A stretch of DNA of 64,000 bases from Pseudomonadota bacterium (GCA_039033415.1 JBCCCR010000031.1:1-64000), one strand, 5' to 3'. Counted from the stretch's first letter, positions 40,518-50,582 are shown. Translations and numbers: made by a program. Notes: a model not told the origin generated them from the letters alone.

Positions 40518-41324
40518 TCAGGCAACTCGCTTCAGAATCAGTTCCAAAACCAGTTTGCTCCCAAAATAGGCGACCAGCAACACGGCGGCGCCGGCCAGGG
40601 TCAGCCTGACAGCGGTGCGTCCGCGCCAGCCAAACTGCCAACGGCCCCAGAGCAAGAGGCCAAAAACCACCCAGGCGCAGATCGACAGAACGGTCTTGTG
40701 GACCAGATGCTGGGCCATCATGTCGTCGACAAACAGCATCCCGGTGACCAGGGCCAGGGTGAGCAACAGAAAACCCATGGTGATGACCTGGAACAACAGC
40801 TGTTCCATCCGCTGTAGCGGTGGCAGGTTGTTGAGCACCAGCAGGCCACCGCCCCGCAGGGCCCGATCCTGCAGCAGGATCACGGTCGCCTGGGCGGCGG
40901 CGATACAGAGCAGGGCGAACGCCATCACCGACAGGGCCGCGTGAACATTGAGTTGCCAGCCGAGTTCCTTGAGCACCACAATCTTCACGCCCCAGACCAG
41001 CTGGAGCGATACGGTCAACGCGGCCAGGGGAAACAAAACCAATCCCAGGTTCATCACCGGTCGAATGAGCGTGCCCGCGAGCACCATCATGACCGTGAGC
41101 CAGGCAGCGGCGGACAGCATGTAGAAAAACCCGAGATTCAGCTGACCCTCAGAGCCGCTCAGGATCCAGAGCAACGCACCGTGGCACAGCGCAGCGGCGG
41201 CGATGGCGAGCAGCAGCGGCCGGCGGTGTGCGTCCTGGCTGGGCGCGCGAATGCGCATCAGCGCAAGCGTTGCGCCGACAATATAGAGAAAGATGCTGGG
41301 CAGACCCGCAATGACCGGACTCAT
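40518..41324 (-). CDS. CcsA/YpjD-type cytochrome c assembly protein
   Basis: 268 residues with eight probable helices. The segment LGWQLNVHAALSVMAFALLC and DMMAQHLVHKTVLSICAWVV carry conserved histidines of the CcsA/CcmC-like heme-handling family. In many gammaproteobacteria this gene (ypjD) lies divergent to ffh and next to a CorC-type gene, just as here. It probably helps heme delivery or c-type cytochrome maturation, perhaps including the diheme protein at 13069. Confidence 0.9.
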   Translation of the reverse strand: MSPVIAGLPSIFLYIVGATLALMRIRAPSQDAHRRPLLLAIAAAALCHGALLWILSGSEGQLNLGFFYMLSAAAWLTVMMVLAGTLIRPVMNLGLVLFPLAALTVSLQLVWGVKIVVLKELGWQLNVHAALSVMAFALLCIAAAQATVILLQDRALRGGGLLVLNNLPPLQRMEQLLFQVITMGFLLLTLALVTGMLFVDDMMAQHLVHKTVLSICAWVVFGLLLWGRWQFGWRGRTAVRLTLAGAAVLLVAYFGSKLVLELILKRVA

Positions 41325-41373
41325 CCGGAAATCATCGCATAAATCGGCGGTGTGATGCCCGCTTTGCCGGCTT

Positions 41374-41379
41374 ATAATG
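41374..41379 (+). promoter_or_regulatory. Candidate -10 box of ffh
   Basis: A perfect TATAAT 33 bases before the ffh ATG. The -35 at 17-base distance is poor. The divergent ccsA-like gene starts about 50 bases to the left. Confidence 0.45.
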
Positions 41380-41411
41380 GCCTCCCGCTTAGTTATTGGT
41401 ATTCGGCTCCT

Positions 41412-42791
41412 ATGTTCCAGTCGCTGTCAGATCGCCTCGCCGCAACCTTCCAACAGGTCCGTGGCCACGGCCGCATCACCGAAGAGAACATCACCCAATC
41501 GCTCCGCGATGTCCGCATAGCGCTGCTGGAGGCCGACGTTGCCCTGCCGGTGGTGACGCAGTTTGTTGCGCAGGTTAAGACACGTGCGTTGGGGCAGGAG
41601 GTGCTGCGTTCAATCAGCCCGGATCAGGCCTTTATTAAGGTGGTTCAGGATGAGCTGACCGAGATCCTGGGTGGCCAAAACGCGGCGCTCAACCTGAACG
41701 TGCAGCCGCCGGCAGTCATTCTTCTGGCCGGTTTGCAGGGCTCGGGTAAGACCACCACCACCGGCAAGCTCGCCCGACTGCTCAAAAACGAACACGGCAA
41801 GAAGGTGATGGTGGTGAGCTGCGACGTGCATCGCCCAGCCGCCATCGACCAGCTCCAGACGCTCGCCGCGCAGGAGGAGGTCGCGTTTCACCCCTCTGAC
41901 GTCAGTCAGAAAGCTGAGGCGATCGCCAAAGATGCGCTGGCCGCCGCCAAAAAACAGTTTATGGACGTGCTGCTCGTCGACACCGCCGGGCGCCTGGCGA
42001 TTGACGAAGCGCTTATGGCTGAGGTGCAGCGCATCGCTGGCGCTGTTACGCCTGCGGAGACGCTGTTTGTGGTGGACGCCATGACGGGACAGGACGCCGC
42101 CGCGACCGCCAAGGCGTTTCACGACGCGTTGGCCATTACCGGCGTGGTGCTGACCAAGGTTGATGGTGACGCTCGCGGTGGCGCTGCGCTGTCGGTCCGC
42201 CAGGTGACCGGGCAACCGGTAAAATTCATGGGGGTCGGGGAAAAGACTGACGCGCTGCAGGCGTTCCATCCCGAGAGGATCGCATCACGCATCCTCGGCA
42301 TGGGTGACGTGCTGACGCTGGTCGAGGAAGCACAGCGAAAGGTTGACGCGGACAAGGCGCAGAAGCTGGCGCGGAAGGTCAGCCGTGGCAAGCGCTTTAG
42401 CCTCGAGGACTTTCGCGATCAGCTTGAGCAGATGCAGAACATGGGCGGGATGACCTCCATGATGGACAAGCTGCCCGGCATGGGTCAGATTCCGGACGCG
42501 GTGAAGTCCAAGGTGGATGACCGCGACACCGTTCGAATGATCGCGATGATCAACTCGATGACCCCCCAGGAGCGACAGTTCCCTGATTTAATGAATAAAG
42601 GCTCCCGCAAGCGCCGCGTCGCCAACGGGTCCGGTACCACTATCCAGGACCTCAACAAGCTGCTGAAGCAGTACAACCAGATGCAGCGCATGATGAAGAA
42701 GTTTGGCAAGGGCGGTATGAAGGGCCTGATGAAAAAAATGCAGGGCCGGATGCCCCCTGGCGGGATGCCGCCCGGCTTTCCGGGGCGTTAG
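41412..42791 (+). CDS. ffh: Signal recognition particle protein Ffh
   Basis: 459 residues from ATG 41412 (MFQSLSDRLAATFQQ), the family start; the open frame from 41352 spans the promoter. N domain to about residue 90, then the GTPase G domain with GLQGSGKTTTTGKLAR, DTAGRLAIDEALM and TKVDGDARGG, then a Met-rich M domain (MQNMGGMTSMMDKLPGMGQ). Ffh binds 4.5S RNA and signal sequences and docks with FtsY to target membrane proteins. The C-terminal tail is rich in Gly, Met and Pro. Confidence 0.97.
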   Translation: MFQSLSDRLAATFQQVRGHGRITEENITQSLRDVRIALLEADVALPVVTQFVAQVKTRALGQEVLRSISPDQAFIKVVQDELTEILGGQNAALNLNVQPPAVILLAGLQGSGKTTTTGKLARLLKNEHGKKVMVVSCDVHRPAAIDQLQTLAAQEEVAFHPSDVSQKAEAIAKDALAAAKKQFMDVLLVDTAGRLAIDEALMAEVQRIAGAVTPAETLFVVDAMTGQDAAATAKAFHDALAITGVVLTKVDGDARGGAALSVRQVTGQPVKFMGVGEKTDALQAFHPERIASRILGMGDVLTLVEEAQRKVDADKAQKLARKVSRGKRFSLEDFRDQLEQMQNMGGMTSMMDKLPGMGQIPDAVKSKVDDRDTVRMIAMINSMTPQERQFPDLMNKGSRKRRVANGSGTTIQDLNKLLKQYNQMQRMMKKFGKGGMKGLMKKMQGRMPPGGMPPGFPGR

Positions 42792-42846
42792 CCGCCGCAG
42801 GCGCAAGGATCCGGCCGCCTGGCTGGGATCTGGACCGGTATCCGAA

Positions 42847-42882
42847 GCGGGGCCGAAAAACCCCGCAAAAGCCTTTATTTTT
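42847..42882 (+). terminator. Terminator after ffh
   Basis: GCGGGG (42847-42852) and CCCCGC (42861-42866) form a perfect six-pair GC stem with an eight-base loop. A T-rich tail with TTTATTTTT follows. It separates ffh from the rpsP operon. Confidence 0.65.
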
Positions 42883-42959
42883 GACGTCCGTGATGTAAAA
42901 TGGCGCGCTTTTGTTTGCGCAGGTAGCCACGCGGTGGCCCCTCAGCAGGATTAATAAGA

Positions 42960-43220
42960 ATGGTTAGAATCAGATTGTCTCGAGGCGGCGCCAAGAAGCG
43001 GCCCTTTTATCACGTGGTCGTGACCGATCAGCGCAACAAGCGCGACGGACGTTACATCGAGCGCGTCGGCTTCTTCAACCCCGTAGCCCGGGGACAGGAA
43101 GAGCGTCTTCGCCTGGATGCCGAGCGCATCGCCCATTGGGTGGGTGTTGGCGCGCAGATTTCTGATCGCGTGCGCTCACTCATGAAGGAAGCGCAAGCCG
43201 CCGAAGCGGCCGCAGCGTAA
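42960..43220 (+). CDS. rpsP: 30S ribosomal protein S16
   Basis: 86 residues. [20 protein letters not shown] and the following [15 protein letters not shown] are the family signature. S16 binds 16S rRNA and helps order the 5' domain of the small subunit. It opens the conserved operon rpsP-rimM-trmD-rplS; a TAAAAT about 60 bases upstream could be its -10 box. Confidence 0.98.
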   Translation: MVRIRLSRGGAKKRPFYHVVVTDQRNKRDGRYIERVGFFNPVARGQEERLRLDAERIAHWVGVGAQISDRVRSLMKEAQAAEAAAA

Positions 43221-43227
43221 GTCAGCC

Positions 43228-43719
43228 GTGGTCGAGCGCGTCGTTTTAGGGCGCGTGGCCGGCCACCATGGGCTTCGCGGCTGGCTGAAAGTGCTGTCGT
43301 TTACCGACCCGCGCGAAGGCCTGTTTGCTTACGAGTCGCTGTATTTGGGCGACAGTGCGGCGGTTGAGTTCGAGAGTCAGGTTCGCGGCAAGCTGCTGCT
43401 GCTGCGGCCAGCCGGGGCGAGCAGCCGCGAAGACGCTGAGGTCTGGCGAGACGCGGAAATCTGGCTGCCAAAGAGTGACATGCCAGAGCCTGAGCCGGGC
43501 GAATACTACTGGCACGACCTCGAGGGCTGCAGCGTTGAGACTGTCGATGGACAGCCGCTCGGAACGGTGGATCGGATGATGGCCACCGGAGCCAACGACG
43601 TGATGGTGGTCCTGGGTACACAGGAGATCTTGATCCCGTTTGTCCAGGGCGTTTACGTGATGAGCGTGGACATCGGATCGAAACGGATCACGGTGGACTG
43701 GGATCCGGAGGCGCTTTAG
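43228..43719 (+). CDS. rimM: 16S rRNA processing protein RimM
   Basis: 163 residues from a GTG seven bases after rpsP. VVLGRVAGHHGLRGWLKVLS is the N-terminal RimM barrel. EYYWHDLEGCSVETVDGQPL begins the PRC-barrel, which reaches VDWDPEAL. RimM binds S19 and helps mature the 30S head. Length and order are normal for the operon. Confidence 0.95.
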   Translation: MVERVVLGRVAGHHGLRGWLKVLSFTDPREGLFAYESLYLGDSAAVEFESQVRGKLLLLRPAGASSREDAEVWRDAEIWLPKSDMPEPEPGEYYWHDLEGCSVETVDGQPLGTVDRMMATGANDVMVVLGTQEILIPFVQGVYVMSVDIGSKRITVDWDPEAL

Positions 43720-43784
43720 CGACCAGCCCGAGCCAGGCGCTGGGTCGACCGAAGCGGCCTCACGGAACGCGACCGGGCGGGTTG

Positions 43785-44549
43785 ATGATGCGAATCGACG
43801 TGATAACGCTGTTTCCCGACGGTTTCAGCCGTTGTCTGGAAATGGGCGTCACCGGTCGGGCCTTGCGCGACGGCCTGGCGGAGCTAAAGACCTGGAATCC
43901 CCGGGACTTTGCCCCCGATGCCCGAGGTACCGTGGACGATCGTCCCTTTGGGGGCGGACCGGGCATGGTGATGGCAGCGCCGGTGCTGGCCAGCTGCATT
44001 GACGCGGCTTTGGCGGATGCGGCGCCTGCGCCGATCCGCTATCTGAGTCCGCAGGGCCAGCGGATCTGTCAGGGTGACCTGGAGCGCTGGGCCGAGGAGC
44101 CCAGAAATGTTTGGCTCTGTGGTCGTTATGAAGGGGTCGATGAGCGACTGCTCGATCGGCCCAATTTGGAACAGTGGTCGCTTGGCGATTTTGTGCTGAG
44201 CGGTGGCGAGCTGGCCGCAGCCGCGGTGCTGGATGGCGTGATCCGTCTCCTGCCGGGGGCGCTGGGCCACGCTGAGTCTGCTGACCAGGACTCGTTCAGC
44301 AGCGGTTTGCTGGACTGCCCGCACTACACCCGACCGGTGGAGTGGCGGGGACAGGAAGTCCCGGAGGTCCTGCGGTCCGGGGACCATGGCGCGGTAGCGC
44401 GCTGGCGGCTGAAGCAGTCGCTGGGACAGACCTGGCTAAAGCGGCCAGAGCTGCTGAATGAACGTGGCATGTCGCCTGACGAGGCGCACCTGCTGGAAGA
44501 ATTTTTACAAGAGCGGCACGACGGTGCCCGAAACCAGAGAGAACCGTGA
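43785..44549 (+). CDS. trmD: tRNA (guanine-N1)-methyltransferase
   Basis: 254 residues from ATG 43785 (43788 also possible). [20 protein letters not shown] opens the SPOUT fold. [19 protein letters not shown], then [20 protein letters not shown] and the ending around [20 protein letters not shown] are the conserved blocks of TrmD. It makes m1G37 in tRNAs and prevents frameshifting. Its stop overlaps the rplS start by one base (TGATG). Confidence 0.97.
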   Translation: MMRIDVITLFPDGFSRCLEMGVTGRALRDGLAELKTWNPRDFAPDARGTVDDRPFGGGPGMVMAAPVLASCIDAALADAAPAPIRYLSPQGQRICQGDLERWAEEPRNVWLCGRYEGVDERLLDRPNLEQWSLGDFVLSGGELAAAAVLDGVIRLLPGALGHAESADQDSFSSGLLDCPHYTRPVEWRGQEVPEVLRSGDHGAVARWRLKQSLGQTWLKRPELLNERGMSPDEAHLLEEFLQERHDGARNQREP

Positions 44550-44902
44550 TGAGCGACATCATCAAACAACTCGAACAAGAACAGATGGGCCGGGAGCTTC
44601 CGGATTTTGGTCCGGGCGATACCGTAGTGGTCAACGTCAAGGTTGTTGAAGGCAGCCGCGAGCGCCTCCAGGCGTTCGAAGGGACGGTGATTGCGCTGCG
44701 AAACCGGGGTTTGAACTCGGCGTTCACGGTGCGCAAGATCTCTCACGGCGAAGGCGTCGAGCGGGTCTTTCAGACCTACAGCCCGCAGATCGATTCTGTG
44801 ACCGTCAAACGTCGCGGTCGGGTACGACGCGCCAAGCTCTACTACCTGCGCGGTCGCGAGGGTAAAGCGGCTCGGATCAAGGAGAAACTCGCGCGGCGGT
44901 AA
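44549..44902 (+). CDS. rplS: 50S ribosomal protein L19
   Basis: 117 residues from ATG 44549. [20 protein letters not shown] and the following [18 protein letters not shown] are the L19 signature, as is [16 protein letters not shown]19 lies at the subunit interface. It is the last gene of the operon and is followed by a strong terminator. Confidence 0.98.
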   Translation: MSDIIKQLEQEQMGRELPDFGPGDTVVVNVKVVEGSRERLQAFEGTVIALRNRGLNSAFTVRKISHGEGVERVFQTYSPQIDSVTVKRRGRVRRAKLYYLRGREGKAARIKEKLARR

Positions 44903-44921
44903 CGCCCGCCGCGTCGACAAG

Positions 44922-44948
44922 AAAACCCGGTTCGCGCCGGGTTTTTTT
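44922..44948 (+). terminator. Rho-independent terminator of the rpsP operon
   Basis: AAAACCCGG (44922-44930) pairs with CCGGGTTTT (44937-44945) around the loop TTCGCG, and the T-run continues to 44948. It has the classic shape for both directions. Confidence 0.9.
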
Positions 44949-45017
44949 GTGGGCGCTTGAAAAATGGGGTATCCGCTCCCAACTGCCTAGCAACACTCAG
45001 AAACAGATCGAATCGCT

Positions 45018-46949
45018 ATGACCGAAACGCTCAAGCCCGAACAGCATGAATTTCAGGCGGAGGTGCGTCAGGTGCTGGACCTGATGGTTCACTCCCTGTA
45101 CTCCAATAAAGAAATTTTTCTCCGTGAGCTGATTTCGAACGCGTCAGACGCGCTGGATAAGCTGCGTTTTGAGGCGCTCTCCGATGACTCCCTCTACGCC
45201 GGCGACGCTGAGCTCAAGGTGCAGGTGTCGTTTGATAAAGATGCCGGGACGCTCATGGTCTCCGACAACGGCATCGGCATGAGTCACGACGAGCTGCTGG
45301 AAAACCTGGGTACCATCGCCCGGTCCGGGACGCGAAAGTTTCTCGATGCGCTCAGCGGTGACGCGCGCACCGATTCCAATCTGATTGGTCAGTTCGGCGT
45401 TGGCTTTTACTCGGCGTTTATCGTCGCGGACCAGGTCACCGTGCAGTCCCGGCGCGCGGGAGATGACGAGACGTGGCAGTGGGTATCCGACGGACAGGGG
45501 GCTTTTACGCTGGAGCCGGTCGGGGAAGATGCGGTCAATCGCGGCACGCGCATTATTCTCACGCTCAAGGAAGACGAAAGTGAGTTCCTGGCCGATTACC
45601 GGCTTCGCTCGCTGATCAGCAAGTATTCAGACCACATTGCGTTTCCTATCCAGATGCACAAAGTGCAGCCGCCGCCGGCCGCTGAGGAAGACAGCGACGA
45701 GGACATCGTCGACGTGCCGGCTGAGCCCGAGTGGGAATCGGTCAACCAGGCTTCAGCACTCTGGTCTCGTCCGCGGCAAGAGATCGATGACGACGAGTAC
45801 AAGAGCTTCTACAAGCACGTCTCCAACGACTTCAACGACCCGCTGCGGTGGTCTCACAACCGGGTTGAGGGCAATCAGTCGTTTACGACACTGCTGTACC
45901 TGCCGGAGAAGCCGCCGTTCGATCTGATGATGGGGCGCGAGGAGCGCCATGGCCTGAAGCTTTACGTGCGTCGGGTCTTCATCATGGACGCCGCTGAGCA
46001 GCTGCTGCCAACCTATCTGCGCTTTGTGCGAGGTGTGGTGGATTCCGACGATCTGCCGCTGAACGTGTCGCGGGAAATTCTGCAGGACAACGCGCTGGTG
46101 AAGAAAATCCGCGCGTCGGTGGTCAAGCGTGTGCTCGGCATGCTGGAGCAGCTCACCGACGAGACCGAAACCTACAAGGAGTTCTGGAAGGGGTTCGGGG
46201 AGGTGCTGAAGGAAGGGGTAGTGGAGGACTTTTCCAACCAGGAGAAGCTGCTGAAACTCGCTCGCTTTGCGTCGACCGCCAACAGCGACGCGGAGCCGAC
46301 CACCAGCCTCGACGACTACCTGGGGCGCATGAATTCCGGGCAGGACAAGATTTACTACGTGACCGCCGACAGCCACCAGGCGGCGCTGAACAGCCCGCAC
46401 CTTGAGGTCTTTCGAAAGCAGGGTATCGAGGTGCTGCTGATGTCTGACCGGGTGGACGAGTGGATGATGGGCCACGTCCGTGAGTACGACGGCAAGCCTT
46501 TCCAGTCCGTGGCCAAAGGTGATCTCGACCTGTCCAATCTGGAAGACGAAGACGCCAAGAAGCAGCGTGAAGAAAAAGCCAGCGAGGCCGCGCCGTTGCT
46601 GGATCGCCTCAAAAAGGCCCTGGATGAGCAGGTGGAAGAGGTGAAGGTCAGCAATCGTTTGACCGACTCACCGTCCTGCATTGTGCTGGCTGAACACGAT
46701 ATGGCCCTGCACATGCAGCAGCTGATGAAGCAGGCCGGGCACGAGATGCCGGGCTCCAAGCCGTCGCTGGAGATCAATCCGGATCATCCGCTGGTCGCGC
46801 GGGCTTCGGCCGTGACCGACGAGGAACGCTTTTCCGACTGGGCCCACCTGCTCTTTGAGCAGGCGCTGCTGGCCGAAGGTGGGCAGCTGTCCGATCCGGC
46901 GTCCTACGTGAAGCGGGTCAACAGCTTGTTAACCGCATCTGACGACTGA
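45018..46949 (+). CDS. htpG: Molecular chaperone HtpG (Hsp90)
   Basis: 643 residues. The N-terminal GHKL ATP-binding domain carries REL-ISNASDALDKLRFE, SDNGIGMSHDELLENLGTIA and GQFGVGFYSAFIVAD. The middle domain has DLPLNVSREILQDNALVKKI, and the C-terminal dimerisation domain follows from about 515. HtpG remodels client proteins in the cytosol, often together with DnaK. Length is typical. Confidence 0.97.
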   Translation: MTETLKPEQHEFQAEVRQVLDLMVHSLYSNKEIFLRELISNASDALDKLRFEALSDDSLYAGDAELKVQVSFDKDAGTLMVSDNGIGMSHDELLENLGTIARSGTRKFLDALSGDARTDSNLIGQFGVGFYSAFIVADQVTVQSRRAGDDETWQWVSDGQGAFTLEPVGEDAVNRGTRIILTLKEDESEFLADYRLRSLISKYSDHIAFPIQMHKVQPPPAAEEDSDEDIVDVPAEPEWESVNQASALWSRPRQEIDDDEYKSFYKHVSNDFNDPLRWSHNRVEGNQSFTTLLYLPEKPPFDLMMGREERHGLKLYVRRVFIMDAAEQLLPTYLRFVRGVVDSDDLPLNVSREILQDNALVKKIRASVVKRVLGMLEQLTDETETYKEFWKGFGEVLKEGVVEDFSNQEKLLKLARFASTANSDAEPTTSLDDYLGRMNSGQDKIYYVTADSHQAALNSPHLEVFRKQGIEVLLMSDRVDEWMMGHVREYDGKPFQSVAKGDLDLSNLEDEDAKKQREEKASEAAPLLDRLKKALDEQVEEVKVSNRLTDSPSCIVLAEHDMALHMQQLMKQAGHEMPGSKPSLEINPDHPLVARASAVTDEERFSDWAHLLFEQALLAEGGQLSDPASYVKRVNSLLTASDD

Positions 46950-46954
46950 AAACG

Positions 46955-47323
46955 CTGAGCGATTCGGTTCGCATCGATCGCTGGCTTTGGGCGGCCCGGC
47001 TGTTCAAGACCCGCGGGTTGGCCAAAGCAGCGCTCGACGGCGGTAAGGTCGATCTCAACGGTCAGCGCGCGAAGCCTTCTAAGGCGGTCAAAGTCGGCGA
47101 CCGGCTGGAGGTGAGCCGCGAAGACTTTCGCCTCGAACTTGAGGTCCTGGGGCTGAGCGACCGCCGCCTGGGCGCTGCGCTGGCGGCCGAGCTGTATCAG
47201 GAAAGTGAGGCCAGTGCGGCCGCCCGCGAGGAGGCGCTGGCGCGACGGCGCGAGCGCAGGGACGCGGGTCGGCCCGACAAACGATCTCGCCGCCTGCTAA
47301 AAGCGCTCAAGGGGATCCGCTAA
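46955..47323 (+). CDS. hslR: Hsp15-like S4 RNA-binding protein, non-canonical start
   Basis: About 122 residues if started at CTG 46955 (SDSVRIDRWLWAARLFKTRG). This is the conserved beginning of Hsp15, which rescues stalled 50S subunits carrying peptidyl-tRNA. No ATG, GTG or TTG exists between the in-frame stop at 46940 and the TTG at 47018, and that TTG falls inside the S4 domain, removing the RIDRWLW strand. The start codon is therefore CTG or AUC, or the sequence carries an error. The C-terminal basic tail (RRRERRDAGRPDKRSRR) fits Hsp15. It sits directly after htpG. Confidence 0.8.
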   Translation: MSDSVRIDRWLWAARLFKTRGLAKAALDGGKVDLNGQRAKPSKAVKVGDRLEVSREDFRLELEVLGLSDRRLGAALAAELYQESEASAAAREEALARRRERRDAGRPDKRSRRLLKALKGIR

Positions 47324-47478
47324 CGGCTTGGCCCCTTGGGTCCGGTCCCTGATTGGGCGCGCGTCTAAGGGTTGACGCAGCGACCCGGTCCGTCAATCAT
47401 GCCCGCCCAGCACCGCCGGATGAGGAGCGCCGCTCCAGACATCCGGGCTCGATCCAGCCTCTCCGGAGTCCGCGTTCC

Positions 47479-48729
47479 ATGGAAGAAAACACCGCCCTGA
47501 TCACTAATGATGCTGTGGTATTTGGCCTGCTGGCGCTGATTCTTGGGCTGGTTTTTTACACCAGTCACAGCACGGCCCGGTTCTGGCGGAAGTTCTACGG
47601 CGTAGTTCCTGCGCTACTCCTTTGTTACTTCATTCCGGCCATCTTCAACACGCTCGGTGTGATCGACGGGGAAGCCTCGCGACTTTACTTTGTCGCCTCT
47701 CGATACCTGCTGCCGGCCGCGTTGATTCTGCTGACGTTGAGCATCGACCTGAAGGGTGTGATTGGGCTCGGACCTAAGGCGCTCATCATGTTTTTCACCG
47801 GCACCGTCGGGGTCATGATCGGCGGACCGATCGCGCTGCTGTTGGTGGGACTTGCGGTGCCGGAGCTGCTGCAGGCAGACGGGCCGGAGGCAGTCTGGCG
47901 CGGAATGACAACGGTTGCCGGCAGCTGGATCGGTGGCGGAGCCAACCAGGCGGCGATGAAAGAGGTGTTCGAGGTCGGCAACGATGTCTTTGCGCAGATG
48001 GTTGCGGTTGACGTGATTGTCGCCAACATCTGGATGGCGGTGCTCCTGATCATGGCCGGTAACCAGAAGCGCATCGATGCCTTCACCGGAGCTGATGACT
48101 CCAGCATTGACGTGCTGAAAAACAAGATCGAAACCTATGAGGCGGAACACGCTCGCGTCATCACCACCAAAGACTTGATGCTGATGGCCATGGTGGCGTT
48201 CGGCGGTACCGGCATTGCGCACGCCTGCGCGGGCTTTATTGCGCCCACGCTGGCTGAAGCAGCGCCCGGCCTGAGCCGCTTCAGCCTGACCTCTACCTTT
48301 TTCTGGATCGTCGTCATCGCAACCACCATCGGTCTGGTCGTGTCTTTTACCCGAACGCGCGAGCTTGAGGATGCTGGCGCCTCAAAGGTAGGTTCGGCTT
48401 TTGTCTACATTCTGGTTGCTACGATCGGCATGCACATGGACATTAAGGCCGTGGCGGAAGCGCCGCTGCTGTTTGCGGTCGGGCTGGTGTGGATCAGCAT
48501 TCACGCGGGGCTGCTGCTGACCGTGGGCTACCTCATCAAGGCACCGCTGTTTTTTGTTGCGGTGGGAAGCCAGGCGAACGTGGGTGGCGCAGCCTCAGCG
48601 CCGGTGGTGGCGTCCGCCTTTCACCCCTCCCTGGCGCCGGTCGGCGTGTTGCTGGCGGTGCTGGGATATGCCCTCGGGACTTATGGTGCTTGGATCTGCG
48701 GGCAAATGATGCGCATCGTATCCGGATGA
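47479..48729 (+). CDS. DUF819 family membrane protein
   Basis: 416 residues from ATG 47479; the frame is open further left but without protein character. About ten to eleven membrane helices. LPAALILLTLSIDLKGVIGL, then GMTTVAGSWIGGGANQAAMK and VGSQANVGGAASAPVVASAF are typical of DUF819 proteins, which resemble GltS-type or bile-acid-type carriers. The substrate is unknown. Confidence 0.88.
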   Translation: MEENTALITNDAVVFGLLALILGLVFYTSHSTARFWRKFYGVVPALLLCYFIPAIFNTLGVIDGEASRLYFVASRYLLPAALILLTLSIDLKGVIGLGPKALIMFFTGTVGVMIGGPIALLLVGLAVPELLQADGPEAVWRGMTTVAGSWIGGGANQAAMKEVFEVGNDVFAQMVAVDVIVANIWMAVLLIMAGNQKRIDAFTGADDSSIDVLKNKIETYEAEHARVITTKDLMLMAMVAFGGTGIAHACAGFIAPTLAEAAPGLSRFSLTSTFFWIVVIATTIGLVVSFTRTRELEDAGASKVGSAFVYILVATIGMHMDIKAVAEAPLLFAVGLVWISIHAGLLLTVGYLIKAPLFFVAVGSQANVGGAASAPVVASAFHPSLAPVGVLLAVLGYALGTYGAWICGQMMRIVSG

Positions 48730-48854
48730 CGCAGTTCATCGTGGATATGGTAGCAGCGAGGAAGGCGCTGAACTAAGATAGCGCGGCTAAATTCTGGCCG
48801 CTTTAGGCTGACGGGCAGGCCCACACCTGTGGGGTGCCGAAGCAGGAGTAACCA

Positions 48855-50582
48855 ATGCGAGTAGTTTTAGGAATGATGTGTTTGGTGCTGGCCGCAGCGG
48901 CTAACGCGCAGAGCACCAAAATGGCTGACGTGGCCCGAGAGGTGACGTTGGAAAACGGGATGCGGCTGGTCATGGTGCAACGGCCCGGGCAACCCAACAT
49001 TGCCGCCGGTTGGGTCGCACACGTCGGCTCGGCCAACGAAAGTCCCGGCATTACCGGTATCTCACATCTGTTTGAACACATGATGTTCAAAGGCTCGCCG
49101 CGGATTGGAACCCGAGATGCCGAGCTGGATGCACAGCTTCAGGACCAGCTCGACGAGCTGCGCAGCGAAATGTTTGCGCTGGAGCGCGGCTACCGCGATC
49201 AGGTGCGGCTGGGGCAGGGCAAAGCGATCACCGACCCGGCACTGCAAACGGCGGCGATGGCTGAGCTTCAGACGCGTTTCGACGAACTGGTTAAGAGCCA
49301 GCGCGAAAACATGATCAAAGACGAGTTCGACCAGATTTACACGGAAGCCGGCGCCAGCGGCATGAACGCTTTTACAAACCGGGACATGACGGTCTATTTC
49401 ATTCGGGTTCCGCGCAACAAGCTCGAGCTGTGGTTCTGGATGGAGAGCGAGCGCCTCGCGCAGCCGGTGTTTCGCGAGTTTTACTCCGAGCGGGATGTCG
49501 TTTTTGAAGAGCGGCGGCTGCGGACGGACTCGACGCCGACCGGTGCACAGGACGAGGTTTTTGAATCGCTGCTGTGGCGTGGGCATCCCTATGGATGGCC
49601 CGTGATCGGTTGGCCGAGCGACATTGCGGCAATAACGCGTGAACAGGCTGAAGCCTTTTACGATCTCTACTATGCGCCGGCCAACATTACCCTGGCAATC
49701 GTCGGAGACTTCGACGAAGCCCAGGCCATCGAGTGGGCGGAAAGTTACTTCGGACGAATTCCGCCCGGCCGGGATAACCCGCCGGATGTCATCACGCTCG
49801 CGATGCCTCAGCTGGGAAACCTGGTCTATCGGGCCGAGGTGGATGCACCGCCGTCAGCCACCGTAACCTGGCGAACGACGGCTTTCACCGGTGAGAGTGA
49901 CGGGGCGCTCCAAGTCCTTTCCAGCGTGCTCAGCGGTAAGACGGGTCGGCTCTACAAGCGTTTGGTGCTGGAAGATCAGATTGCCACCAACGTCGGTGCT
50001 GGCGCTGACAGCGGCAAATACGACGGCTCGTTCGCCGTTTATGCACAGGGCAAGCAGGGGGTTTCCCCGGACCAGCTCCAGGCGGTGCTGCAGGAGGAAG
50101 TGGCTAAGGTTGTCGCTGACGGCATCACCGACTACGAGCTTGAGAAGGTGAAGAACCAGCTTGCTGCTGAAAAGTATCGGCGACTGGAAGATCCCTTTTT
50201 CCTGCTGATCCAGCTGCTGTACTACGACGGCCTGCGCGACTGGCGCACGATGGATACCTCCTATGAGGACGTTGAAGTGGTCTCCGCCGATCAGGTGCAA
50301 GCCGCTGCCGCCGAGTACCTGATGCCTGAGCTCGCCGCCACCAAACTCTATACCCGAAAGGCGAGCAGCGAGCCGGAGGATCCGGAGCTGGCGGCCTTCG
50401 ACGCGGGCACGCAGGCCCAGATCAAGGGGATGCTGGGACAAATGCAGGGCCGCAGCGCTGAAGAGTTGGGCCAGGGCCTGGCTCGGCTCGAGCAGATGCG
50501 TGGGCAGGTGCCACCGGAGGCGCAGCCGGCCATTGACTACATGATCAAGCGGGTCACCGCCATGCTGGAGGAAGCCAAATGA
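48855..50582 (+). CDS. M16-family zinc metallopeptidase, catalytic subunit
   Basis: 575 residues with signal peptide MRVVLGMMCLVLAAAANAQ. The inverted zinc motif HLFEH lies at 71-75, followed by MMFKGSPRIGT. A long insert of coiled, Glu-rich character separates the motif from its downstream Glu, as in some periplasmic M16 proteins. The second half has the usual M16 C-terminal fold. It overlaps the next gene by four bases and probably forms a heterodimer with it. Confidence 0.92.
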   Translation: MRVVLGMMCLVLAAAANAQSTKMADVAREVTLENGMRLVMVQRPGQPNIAAGWVAHVGSANESPGITGISHLFEHMMFKGSPRIGTRDAELDAQLQDQLDELRSEMFALERGYRDQVRLGQGKAITDPALQTAAMAELQTRFDELVKSQRENMIKDEFDQIYTEAGASGMNAFTNRDMTVYFIRVPRNKLELWFWMESERLAQPVFREFYSERDVVFEERRLRTDSTPTGAQDEVFESLLWRGHPYGWPVIGWPSDIAAITREQAEAFYDLYYAPANITLAIVGDFDEAQAIEWAESYFGRIPPGRDNPPDVITLAMPQLGNLVYRAEVDAPPSATVTWRTTAFTGESDGALQVLSSVLSGKTGRLYKRLVLEDQIATNVGAGADSGKYDGSFAVYAQGKQGVSPDQLQAVLQEEVAKVVADGITDYELEKVKNQLAAEKYRRLEDPFFLLIQLLYYDGLRDWRTMDTSYEDVEVVSADQVQAAAAEYLMPELAATKLYTRKASSEPEDPELAAFDAGTQAQIKGMLGQMQGRSAEELGQGLARLEQMRGQVPPEAQPAIDYMIKRVTAMLEEAK

